Assembly: GCA_963701015.1 (NCBI GenBank) | Contig: OY969556.1 | Span: 1,674,001 to 1,738,000, forward strand | Source: MFD09286-c1 sp963701015 | GTDB lineage: Bacteria > Bacteroidota > Bacteroidia > Bacteroidales > DTGW01 | Length of the DNA stretch: 64,000 nt | Direction: 5' to 3' | Part shown: positions 57,307 through 64,000 of the stretch, in pieces | Layout of the letters: the number at the start of each line of letters is the position of its first letter | How positions within the stretch are numbered: position 1 is the stretch's first letter | Program-made: the position numbers and the translations under genes | The notes under the pieces: generated by a model | Databases searched by the model: none | Seen by the model: only the letters and a program-made list of their open reading frames with translations | Told to the model about the DNA's origin: nothing

Positions 57307-57626
57307 TACAAATTAATCCCCTCTTTTTTAATATTTTGATAAAGAGGTGTCATTAGATATTTTTGTTCCCAATCACTCTTTGAGAAAACAAAAGTTGAGA
57401 TTGGCTCCCCTATCTCAAGTTCAATATCAAATAACTCATCACGATATTCTTTTTCAATTAATCGATTAACGTTGGGTTGATTTAAAAGAATCAAAATATC
57501 CCAATCAGAATCTTTATTAGATTGACCTCTAGCATGAGAACCATACAAGACAATATCAGCATTAGGATTCTTATCTCTAATCCTTGCTTTTATTTTTTGA
57601 GTAATATCTATCTCTTTTTGATTCAT
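57306..57626 (-). CDS. MNT-type nucleotidyltransferase, pair 2
   Basis: The predicted start is the second Met (MNQKEIDITQK), giving ~106 residues. The signature is DIVLYGSHARGQSNKDSDWDILILL (GS-x-A-R-G, then D-x-D-x-D). The C-terminus, ISTFVFSKSDWEQKYLMTPLYQNIKKEGINL, is typical of the MNT partner of the RaYYA-type HEPN. The cassette is bounded by matching ends of attC F and G. Confidence 0.87.
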   Translation of the reverse strand: MNQKEIDITQKIKARIRDKNPNADIVLYGSHARGQSNKDSDWDILILLNQPNVNRLIEKEYRDELFDIELEIGEPISTFVFSKSDWEQKYLMTPLYQNIKKEGINL

Positions 57627-57672
57627 ATTTACAAAGATAATCCTATCAAGGCAAAATCGCAAATATACTTGG

Positions 57673-57804
57673 CGCTAACGTTCGCGGCTAAATTTCGTGG
57701 GGGATTTACTTGCATAATTTGTCAAATTATAGCCAAATATAATTAAAAAGCATTACATTTGAAAACCCTCTGAAACCCGCATGTAATTTGAGCCGATGTT
57801 ACTA
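57673..57804 (-). repeat. attC G
   Basis: Left box CGCTAAC (part of TGGCGCTAAC, matched to attC F). Right box GTTACTA deviates from GTTRRRY and has no complementary partner at attC H. Confidence 0.8.
57734..57765 (-). promoter_or_regulatory. Promoter-like element inside attC G
   Basis: Minus strand TTTT-N20-TATATTTG. The -33 element is one base off TTTG. It reads toward the MNT/HEPN cassette at 57626. Confidence 0.5.
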
Positions 57805-58127
57805 GTTTGTGGCTCTTTCGTCTTCGTCTTTTTTTATCTTTATCAAATCCAAAGTTATAAATCTCTCAATTTATCACAAATTAATCTTGATATATTTTGT
57901 TTTGACAAATCTCTATCGAATCATAATGATTGAAAATACAAGCCAATCTATTTATAAAAATATTTTTGTCTATGAATTTGTCAATTTTATAATTTGGTAT
58001 TTTTCTTTATCAGGTTTATCAATTTGGCAATATTTGTCAATTTAACCTTGTAATATATTAATCATTTTATAGAACGTTTCATCAGTTTTGTCTATGAAAC
58101 CAATCTACGTTATACTAAATCCATATA
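57805..58127. other. Cassette remnant without a supported gene
   Basis: AT-rich, with frequent stops in every minus-strand frame. Only a ~41-codon open stretch (IPNYKIDKFIDKN...) is present near 57880-58015 on the minus strand. It is probably a decayed gene. Confidence 0.5.
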
Positions 58128-58233
58128 AAGTCAGAGGTTGACTGTCCAGTTGTATAATTTGTCAGTGTTGCATAATCCAATCATAATGTTATATATCTGA
58201 ATATATCTCAAAGGACAGTCGAACTATGACTTT
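58128..58233. repeat. 106-bp element with 21-bp terminal inverted repeats
   Basis: The left arm (58128-58148) and the right arm (58213-58233) match at 18 of 21 positions when one is reversed. Key bases are AAAGTCA at the outside and GACTGTCC at the inside. The interior of ~64 bp is AT-rich. It could be a MITE or a hairpin; I saw no second copy in this window. Confidence 0.6.
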
Positions 58234-58256
58234 TTAATATTCAAAATCTCGCAAAT

Positions 58257-59412
58257 CGGTGAATTCAAGGTTCTAACGCAACAGATTTTAAATTTATTAA
58301 GTTAATCAAAGATATATTTTTATCTTTTTACTATGCCGATTGAACGGCAAAAAAGAGAAAAATATATCATCCGTATTCCATCTGCATTATCTCCGATGGA
58401 GTTTTGTATCCTAATACCTTCCTTGGACGGTTATTTAACTTGTCTTGTACTGCCTTTAATTGATATTCTTCAACCTTATTAAAATCTGTTCCTTTGGGAA
58501 AATATCGTCTTATTAACCCATTGGTATTTTCATTGGTTCCTCTTTCCCAGGATGAATAGGGGTGGGCAAAATATACCTGCATACCTGTTTGCTTGGTCAA
58601 TAATTCATGCTGGGCCATTTCTATCCCATTATCATACGTTAAGGTTTTTCTGTACCTGGCTGAGAGCTTATTTAACTCTTTGGCAAAACATTTACGGACC
58701 GTCTCTGAACGCCTGTCCTTGAGCTTTACTATCTTTGTATATCTCGATTTCCTTTCAACCAAAGTTCCTATGGCGCTATTTTGTTTTACCCCTATCATTA
58801 AATCCCCTTCCCAATGTCCTATTTCTTTTCTTTCTTCAATGTATTTAGGTCGTTGGTCTATACTCGTTTGGTTCTTTATCCTGATCATTCGTTTTTTTGT
58901 CCCTTTTACTGATCTCCTTCTTGATTTATGATACGTTAAGAGAGAGATCAATTTTAGGTTTAAACTTGCCTGTGGATGCGAATAGATATGCATATAGATA
59001 GCCTCGTGTGAAATACTCATGATCGGATCATTTGGATATTTATCGCTGATCCTCCCTGATATTTGTTCTGGTGACCAACCTTCCAAGAGTCCTTTATAAA
59101 CATAAAATCTAAGTTTACTAAATGTCCCTATCTTATCATTGTTGCGCTTGTTTAAATAATCATCTTTAGCTAACCAATCGGCTAGTTTTGCATCATATCT
59201 ATCCGATGGTTTTTTCACCCAGGTATTAATCTCTCGAGTGATGGTTGATCTTGAACGTTTTAGATTAACCGATATATAAGACTTACTCTTTTTCTCACCT
59301 AATAATGTTTCAATAATTACACGTTCTTGAAAACTTAATCGTCGATACTTTTTCTCTTCCATACAACAAATCTATTTTTTTTGATTTGTTGCGTTGACTT
59401 ATTGAATTTGGA
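58257..59412 (-). mobile_element. IS30-family element, copy 3
   Basis: 1,156 bp, of the same length and orientation as copy 1, with identical ends. Confidence 0.88.
58367..59362 (-). CDS. IS30-family transposase, copy 3
   Basis: The 331-residue transposase has the same protein sequence as copy 1. It shares with copy 2 a silent T in the run near 58891, so copy 2 and copy 3 appear more closely related to each other than to copy 1. The DDE residues are intact and it is potentially active. Confidence 0.93.
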   Translation of the reverse strand: MEEKKYRRLSFQERVIIETLLGEKKSKSYISVNLKRSRSTITREINTWVKKPSDRYDAKLADWLAKDDYLNKRNNDKIGTFSKLRFYVYKGLLEGWSPEQISGRISDKYPNDPIMSISHEAIYMHIYSHPQASLNLKLISLLTYHKSRRRSVKGTKKRMIRIKNQTSIDQRPKYIEERKEIGHWEGDLMIGVKQNSAIGTLVERKSRYTKIVKLKDRRSETVRKCFAKELNKLSARYRKTLTYDNGIEMAQHELLTKQTGMQVYFAHPYSSWERGTNENTNGLIRRYFPKGTDFNKVEEYQLKAVQDKLNNRPRKVLGYKTPSEIMQMEYG

Positions 59413-59430
59413 GGTGAATTGTTTAATGTT

Positions 59431-59561
59431 GCCTAACGTTCCTCGGCTATGTAAAGTGCGGGACTTACTTGCATAATAAATCCCACTGCACAAATATAAT
59501 TAGAAAGCACTGAACTTGCAAACCCACTATAACCCGCATTTTATATGAGCCGATGTTGGCG
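59431..59561 (-). repeat. attC H
   Basis: Left box GCCTAAC, right box GTTGGCG. Neither end has a matching partner at the neighbouring sites, which fits the IS30 insertions on both sides. Confidence 0.83.
59491..59522 (-). promoter_or_regulatory. Promoter inside attC H
   Basis: Minus strand TTTG-N20-TATATTTG, reading left into IS30 copy 3. Confidence 0.6.
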
Positions 59562-59565
59562 GAAG

Positions 59566-60161
59566 TTAATATTCATATTTGTATATTTCCTTATAATTCA
59601 TGTCGCATTCATCAATTCCATTATCACCTGAAAAACATTTTTGTTCCATCAACACTAGTCTATTGTTTTCATAGGTAAAATTATTAATACAATAATAATC
59701 AATCGGTTTATTTAAGCTATACCATTTATAAAATCTTTGATCTACTTTGGTAAATACACTCATGTTGATTAATTTGTTTTGCTTATTATATGTCAATATA
59801 ACAGTTTTATATCTGCTCCAATGTTCTGAAGAATAATAGTATTCAATAACTGCGTCCTTTTTATATTTATATTCTTTCCATAACTTAATTTTTCTGACTG
59901 GTCTATATTTTTCAGCATAATTTGTCTCTTTTCTTAATCTACCTTTTTTATCATATTCAAATAAAACTTTTATCGCATTACTATCCTTGATTGCAATTAA
60001 TTTATTGTTTTCAAATATTGAATCATATAATTTTTTATTTGCGAAAACTCTATTTCCATAGGAATCATATTTATAAATAAAAGTGCGATATTCGTTATGT
60101 CTTTTATCAAACTTCACATTCTTTATCAATTGATGATTATCATTATATGATAAACTATGGT
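59566..60161 (-). pseudogene. Cassette-encoded YD-repeat-like protein, 5' end interrupted by IS30
   Basis: The body has tyrosine-rich YD-like stretches: IYKYDSYGNRVFANKKLYDS, FEYDKKGRLRKETNY, YKTVILTYNKQNKLINMS and FTYENNRLVLMEQK. The open frame continues upstream beyond the TTG at 60129, with HHSLSYNDNHQLIKN, as far as the edge of IS30b near 60161. The true start and any signal peptide have been lost or displaced. YD repeats form beta-stranded shells or cell-surface fibres, but no Rhs core is present. It may be a fragment. Confidence 0.6.
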
Positions 60162-61383
60162 GGATTCTAGTTTCTAATGCAACAATTATTAAAACAAATT
60201 TAGTTAATTATTTTCGTTGTTTTTAAATTATAATCCGCTTTATTTCCCGAATTTTTACAGCAAATTTTTAAGGATTTGCTTCCAAAATTCGAGAATAAAG
60301 CTTGCATTATTGCTGGCATAGCATGTTTGTTTTTATTATACGCTTTTTAATATATAGCTTTCAAATACTTCTTTTGGAGTTTTATATCCGAGTACTTTTC
60401 TGGGCCTTTCATTTAATTGGTTCTGGACTTCTTTGAGTCTTCTTTTTGATATTAAACTAAAGTCAGTCCCTGCAGGAAAATAATCCCTGATTAAACCATT
60501 GCTATTCTCATTCGTTGGCCTTTCCCATGGGCTATATGGATGTGCAAAATATACTTGTATTTTAGTGTTTTTTGTAAACAATTTATGTTGTGCCATTTCA
60601 GTACCGTTGTCATAAGTAAGTGTCTTTTTCATTTGCCTGGGAATGGATTTAAACTCCTGTTCGAAAGCCTTTCTGACACTTTCAGAGTCCCTGTTTTTTA
60701 ATGGTACAATTATTATAGTTCGAGTTGTGCGTTCAACCAGAGTGCCAATAGCAGTGACGCGATCTTTACCCATCACAAGGTCTCCTTCCCAATGCCCTGG
60801 AATTAATCTCCCAAGTACTTCATCGGGACGTTCATCAATGCGGGTAGCATCTTTAATGGTGGATCTTTTATCAACACCTCTTCGGGTATTTCCCCTAACT
60901 TTTCGTTTCTGCCTTAATTTCGAGACCAAAAGTTTGCGAAGCTCCGATTTGGTATGTAAATAGATATGAAAATAAATACTTTCGATCGAGATTTGCATAG
61001 TTTTATCTAATGGATATTTAGTCTTTAAAGTGGATACAATTTGATCCGGTGACCAGCGTAATTTAAGATGATCATAGATGAACTTTTTAAGTTCAGGATT
61101 CTTATTCATTTTGGTCTTATCATACTTCCTGTTGGATGATTTAATTGTGGCATCAAAATGTGATTTCATACTATTGTAGTTCTCATCTTTGAGCCTCTTA
61201 ATTTCCCTTGAAATAGTACTTTTATGACGGCCTAATTGAACCGCAATTTCAGTACAATTTCTGTTATGAGAAAGTAATTTTTCTATTTCTATTCTTTCTT
61301 GAAATAAAAGTCGATTGTATGTTTTTTTCATCTTGCAACAATAAGTTTTTAACACTTTTTGTTGCGCTAGATTTCTGAACCGG
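60162..61383 (-). mobile_element. IS30-family element of a second type (IS30b)
   Basis: The ends share TTC, TCTA and GCAACAA in imperfect inverted repeats (left ATTCTAGTTTCTAATGCAA; right, complement, GTTCAGAAATCTAGCGCAA). It differs from copies 1-3 in sequence and length. Boundaries are approximate. Confidence 0.75.
60336..61331 (-). CDS. IS30-family transposase, second type
   Basis: The start is the internal Met (MKKTYNRLLFQERIEIEKLL), which gives the usual IS30 length of 331 residues; a longer frame to 61457 runs into attC I. The HTH is NRNCTEIAVQLGRHKSTISREI. The catalytic core has PGHWEGDLVMG, TLTYDNGTEMAQHKLF and SPWERPTNENSNGLIRDYFPAG. It is distinct from, but related to, the transposase of copies 1-3. 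Confidence 0.92.
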   Translation of the reverse strand: MKKTYNRLLFQERIEIEKLLSHNRNCTEIAVQLGRHKSTISREIKRLKDENYNSMKSHFDATIKSSNRKYDKTKMNKNPELKKFIYDHLKLRWSPDQIVSTLKTKYPLDKTMQISIESIYFHIYLHTKSELRKLLVSKLRQKRKVRGNTRRGVDKRSTIKDATRIDERPDEVLGRLIPGHWEGDLVMGKDRVTAIGTLVERTTRTIIIVPLKNRDSESVRKAFEQEFKSIPRQMKKTLTYDNGTEMAQHKLFTKNTKIQVYFAHPYSPWERPTNENSNGLIRDYFPAGTDFSLISKRRLKEVQNQLNERPRKVLGYKTPKEVFESYILKSV

Positions 61384-61395
61384 CGTGAGCCTTGC

Positions 61396-61525
61396 AGGTA
61401 ACGTTCGCGGCTAAATTGCGTGCGGGTTTTACTTGCAGGATAAATCCCACTACACAAATATAATTAGAAAGCATTGAACTTGCAAACCTTCTAAAACCCG
61501 CATGAAATTTGAGCCGATGTTATGC
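61396..61525 (-). repeat. attC I
   Basis: Left box AGGTAAC (poor match, at the edge of the IS30b cassette). Right box GTTATGC, which also occurs in the Vibrio cholerae VCR. The right end, GTTATGCCC, complements the left end of attC J over nine bases. Confidence 0.82.
61455..61486 (-). promoter_or_regulatory. Promoter inside attC I
   Basis: Minus strand TTTG-N20-TATATTTG, reading left toward IS30b and the YD-like gene. Confidence 0.6.
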
Positions 61526-61837
61526 CCTGTGGATTTTTTTAAAAGGTTTTGTATTTGAAATCAATCTTGCGCAGTTATGAACAGTCAATATATCAATCCT
61601 AAAATCATCTATTATTTGATATACAACTCTGTAATTGCCGCTTATTATTTGTCTAATAAATTCATTTTCAAATTCTGAAACAATAACACCAGCATTAGGA
61701 TGATTCTCTAATATATCAACAGATTCAAAAAGTTCTAAAACTGTAATTTCAGCATATCGAATCGAGTCTTTTGCAATATATTCACCTATATCGTCTAAAT
61801 CTTCAATTGCAGAATCTGTCCAAATTACTTTAACCAT
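61520..61837 (-). CDS. RelE/ParE-family toxin
   Basis: The 105-residue protein has the ParE/RelE fold: VIWTDSAIEDLDDIGEYIAKDSIRYAEITVLELFESVDILENHPNAG, then FENEFIRQIISGNYRVVYQIID and ILTVHNCARLI. The NYRVVYQI strand and the following R are typical of ParE toxins, which poison gyrase. The gene overlaps the antitoxin by 13 bp. Its stop lies in the right box of attC I. Confidence 0.88.
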   Translation of the reverse strand: MVKVIWTDSAIEDLDDIGEYIAKDSIRYAEITVLELFESVDILENHPNAGVIVSEFENEFIRQIISGNYRVVYQIIDDFRIDILTVHNCARLISNTKPFKKIHRA

Positions 61838-62007
61838 TTACTCAATTTTTGTTTAGCTTCCTCTTTTGTATTTATTCGTCCATTCTCTGAATCAGATATG
61901 CCTTTTTGAACTTTCTCAACAAATATAATATGGTCTATTACCTGATCTATTGTCAAATTTTCAGGCAATTTGTCCAGAGTGTTAATTAATTGCGTTTTGG
62001 TTATCAT
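61825..62007 (-). CDS. Antitoxin of the ParE/RelE pair
   Basis: The 60-residue protein (MITKTQLINTLDKLPENLTIDQVIDHIIFVEKVQKGISDSENGRINTKEEAKQKLSKWLK) is of the type that precedes RelE/ParE toxins: a short helical DNA-binding half, then an acidic partner-binding helix. It overlaps the toxin gene. The promoter in attC J reads toward it. Confidence 0.82.
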   Translation of the reverse strand: MITKTQLINTLDKLPENLTIDQVIDHIIFVEKVQKGISDSENGRINTKEEAKQKLSKWLK

Positions 62008-62094
62008 AATTTTAAATATTTATCCAAAGATACTAAATCAACATTAAAAAATCAATCATTATGTTATTGCTCTCTGAACCTGCGCTTCCATTGG

Positions 62095-62223
62095 GCATAA
62101 CGTTCGCGGCTAAGTATAGTGCGGGTTTTGACCACAGTATAAATCCCGCTGCACAAATATAATTAGAAAGCATTAATTTTGCAAAACCACTGAAACCCGC
62201 ATTATATTTAGCCGATGTTAGCG
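62095..62223 (-). repeat. attC J
   Basis: Left box GCATAAC (GGGCATAAC, matched to attC I). Right box GTTAGCG (GTTAGCGGGC, matched to attC K over ten bases). On the minus strand CGGCTAAATATAATGCGG pairs with the opposite arm with two mismatches, and a 2-versus-5-nt internal loop separates this from the outer box, as in attC folding. Confidence 0.87.
62154..62185 (-). promoter_or_regulatory. Promoter inside attC J
   Basis: Minus strand TTTG (62182-62185), 20-nt spacer, TATATTTG (62154-62161). It reads left toward the antitoxin gene, with a leader of ~140 nt. Confidence 0.68.
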
Positions 62224-62227
62224 GGCG

Positions 62228-63226
62228 TTAATTATTATAACTTTTTGCTAATAGTGATTCTCTAATTATTAGTTGGCTTTTCTTCAATTTTAAATTGTAC
62301 AAAAAAATACAACCGAAATTTGAGTATATAAATGTATCCGAATTCACCCAAGAAAAATTACATCCAAAAATTTTAGTCTTTGACTTAGTATATAAATTTA
62401 TCAGGTTTATAGATTTGTCTATCTCAACACTTATAATTGAATCATTTTTGGAAAAAGTAATATACTTTCTTTCACCTTTTGGTGCAATCTTCTCTGAATA
62501 TATTTGAGTCTTTTCATTGGCTGGTATAGATAATAGATAAACTTTATCTATAGATTGGCAAATCTCAAACCATGCTATTAGTTTTTTATTATTTGAAAGT
62601 TCACAATCAATAATTTGATTATTTGTTTTTGTAATAATGCTATCCTTTTTAGTAATAAGGCTGTATTTGTGGAGCTGATTTACACTATCTACAAAGAGTT
62701 TTGTCGATAAATCGTTTGAGATATTAATGCTTGAAATATCATTGTGATTTTTGTCATATGCAGAAAACCATGTCAATGTATCATTCACTCTATATATATA
62801 CCAACCCCAGAAATCAATATCACCGGCAGAAATTAGTAGCTCATCTTTTCCAATCCACTTCTCAATAGAGTAATCACCGCCACCTTTAGGTTTAATTTCT
62901 CTTATCAAAGTATTAGAGCTTATTTCAATTATTACTATTGAAAATAATGGAGCCTTATATGTCCTGACTGTATCATTATCACCAGGCATGGATCTATCAT
63001 AATAATCATAAATATTTTTGTAAGCCAAAAATTTATTATCAGGTGAAATTGCAAAATCAACAATTTTTTTATCCTTTGATGTTAGTTTTATAGTTTCTTT
63101 AGACTTAATGTCTAGTTGGAATAAACTACTATCTGAAAGATAAATGATTTTGATTTGATTTTCACTTTTTGAATAGCTGATATTAAATATAAATATCAAA
63201 ATAATAATAAATAAAATTTTCCTCAT
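62228..63226 (-). CDS. Cassette-encoded secreted WD40/TolB-like propeller protein
   Basis: The 332-residue protein has a signal peptide (ILFIIILIFIFNISYSKS). WD40/TolB-like strands follow: KKIVDFAISPDNKFLAYKNIYDYYDR, then GKDELLISAGDIDFWGWYIYRV, NNKKLIAWFEICQSIDKVYLLSIP and GCNFSWVNSDTFIYSNFGCIFLYN. No enzymatic motif is visible. The gene fills one attC-flanked cassette with matching ends; the function is unknown. Confidence 0.72.
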   Translation of the reverse strand: MRKILFIIILIFIFNISYSKSENQIKIIYLSDSSLFQLDIKSKETIKLTSKDKKIVDFAISPDNKFLAYKNIYDYYDRSMPGDNDTVRTYKAPLFSIVIIEISSNTLIREIKPKGGGDYSIEKWIGKDELLISAGDIDFWGWYIYRVNDTLTWFSAYDKNHNDISSINISNDLSTKLFVDSVNQLHKYSLITKKDSIITKTNNQIIDCELSNNKKLIAWFEICQSIDKVYLLSIPANEKTQIYSEKIAPKGERKYITFSKNDSIISVEIDKSINLINLYTKSKTKIFGCNFSWVNSDTFIYSNFGCIFLYNLKLKKSQLIIRESLLAKSYNN

Positions 63227-63244
63227 ATTCGTTTTTTTAATGCC

Positions 63245-63377
63245 CGCTAACGTTTTCGGCTATGCGTATGTGCGGGATTTAACAGCACTTCTTTATCAAA
63301 TTATAACCAAATATAATTAAAAAGAACTACATTTGAAAACCTCTGAAACCCGCATTACGTATGAGCCGATGTTAGGT
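63245..63377 (-). repeat. attC K
   Basis: Left box CGCTAAC (GCCCGCTAAC, matched to attC J), right box GTTAGGT. The cassette to the right runs off the window. Confidence 0.84.
63308..63339 (-). promoter_or_regulatory. Promoter-like element inside attC K
   Basis: Minus strand TTTT-N20-TATATTTG. It reads left toward the propeller gene at 63226. Confidence 0.5.
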
Positions 63378-63387
63378 GAAGTTTGTT

Positions 63388-63687
63388 TTATATTATTAAT
63401 CCAGAAGTCAAAACTTCATTTAAGAAGCCACTTTCATCATGATTTTTTTCAATCAAAATAGGTTCAATCCTATCATCTATTTCCCGTCTAAGTTTCCAAA
63501 GCAGTGGAGCATATGAAAAATAATCTTGTCCTATAGAATTAACTATTATGGCTACATCAATATCACTATCATCCTTTTGATTGCCTTTTGCATAGGAACC
63601 AAAAAGAACAATCTTATCAATATCAAAATGTTTTGATACTAAAATCTTATATCTAGATAATTTATCTACAACCTCTCTTTTATCCAT
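63388..63687 (-). CDS. MNT-type nucleotidyltransferase, pair 3
   Basis: The 99-residue protein has KIVLFGSYAKGNQKDDSDIDVAIIV (GS-x10-D-x-D) and KLRREIDDRIEPILIEKNHDESGF. It is homologous to the MNT protein of pair 1 and overlaps its HEPN gene by the same 22 bp. Pairs 1 and 3 may derive from one ancestral cassette. Confidence 0.88.
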   Translation of the reverse strand: MDKREVVDKLSRYKILVSKHFDIDKIVLFGSYAKGNQKDDSDIDVAIIVNSIGQDYFSYAPLLWKLRREIDDRIEPILIEKNHDESGFLNEVLTSGLII

Positions 63688-64000
63688 TGCTGCAAGTTTT
63701 TAGTATTTTGCAATATTGACTCACATCTTTCTTTTGTGAGACTTTTCATCAATCGTTCTTTATGTGAAGGATATCGAGCTTCAATATTTAGAGGCTCCAA
63801 TAAATCAATAAAATCCTTAAATTCATCTGTTAGACTATCATAGATATTCGCTTTCTTAGCCAAATAGGACAAACTATGAGTAAATAGAGCAGGTTCATTA
63901 CTTTTTGAATTGAAATATGCTTTAAGTATTTTTTCAATTGTCTGATGACACATAAATCCAACATACAAGTACCTACTGCTTTGCTGCATAGCTAAAGCTG
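63666..64000 (-). CDS. HEPN-domain protein, pair 3, 5' end outside window
   Basis: The visible part has FMCHQTIEKILKAYFNSKSNEPALFTHSLSYLAKKANIYDSLTDEFKDFIDLLEPLNIEARYPSHKERLMKSL. CHQTIEKILKA and NIEARYPSHK are typical of this HEPN family. The frame is open through the right edge of the window, so the ATG at 63989 is probably not the start. It is paired with the MNT gene. Confidence 0.83.
   Translation of the reverse strand, partial: ALAMQQSSRYLYVGFMCHQTIEKILKAYFNSKSNEPALFTHSLSYLAKKANIYDSLTDEFKDFIDLLEPLNIEARYPSHKERLMKSLTKERCESILQNTKNLQQWIKERL

Noticed and set aside
57809..58045. A 78-codon plus-strand frame
   Set aside because: It starts at a TTG inside the attC end, has no family resemblance, low complexity, and opposes the orientation of every cassette gene.
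50617..63377. The repeats as a CRISPR array
   Set aside because: They are ~130 bp, separated by 0.5-2.1 kb with genes between them, and their ends pair in cassette-specific fashion.
50617..63377. The repeats as transposon ends or REP elements
   Set aside because: No transposase or target duplication goes with them, and complementarity of flanking bases varies with the cassette, which transposon ends would not show.

Overview
The window is AT-rich chromosomal DNA from a Bacteroidota (Bacteroidetes) bacterium. I infer this from type IX secretion C-terminal sorting domains, a TonB receptor paired with a DUF4249 lipoprotein, the bamD-rpoZ-coaBC-DUF4835-recN gene order, an NRAMP-UspA fusion, and promoters of the TTTG-N19/21-TAnnTTTG type. 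I saw no rRNA, tRNA or CRISPR array.

Positions 1-47,900 are ordinary chromosome. In order they hold: a partial chemotaxis receptor, a short-chain dehydrogenase, an outer-membrane protein, a SlyD-like FKBP isomerase, a GtrA protein and an alpha-oxoamine synthase; the bamD-rpoZ-coaBC-DUF4835-recN block; fabI and an aspartate aminotransferase; a nitrogen module (porin-like protein, PII, AmtB); a kelch protein and a secreted GH31 glycosidase; a TPR protein, lolA and ftsK; rubredoxin and methylmalonyl-CoA epimerase; a secreted beta-propeller protein; a manganese module (mntH-usp with mntR); a TPR protein and a giant PKD-repeat adhesin-like protein; a glutamate-synthase-domain oxidoreductase; and a TonB receptor, DUF4249 lipoprotein and PAP2 phosphatase. 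Five of these genes carry a single-base indel that splits an otherwise intact reading frame, including the essential ftsK.

Positions about 47,990-50,616 hold an IS982-like element abutting an IS110-family element whose upstream non-coding end could encode a bridge RNA.

Positions 50,617-64,000 (running off the right edge) are the most unusual part. Ten copies of a ~130-bp repeat, plus one remnant, alternate with small genes that all lie on the minus strand. The repeat ends are RYYYAAC/GTTRRRY boxes. In each of the five undisturbed cassettes the two ends are complementary over 9-10 bases, as expected for integron attC sites and their cassettes. Cargo is mainly toxin-antitoxin-like pairs (three HEPN/MNT, VapBC, HigBA, ParDE-like), a truncated TIR-like protein, secreted or lipoprotein hypotheticals, and four IS30 insertions. 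Each repeat also carries a Bacteroidota-type promoter in its central part, reading into the next cassette, so the array looks like one in which every recombination site is also a promoter. No integrase is in the window; the orientation predicts it lies to the right.
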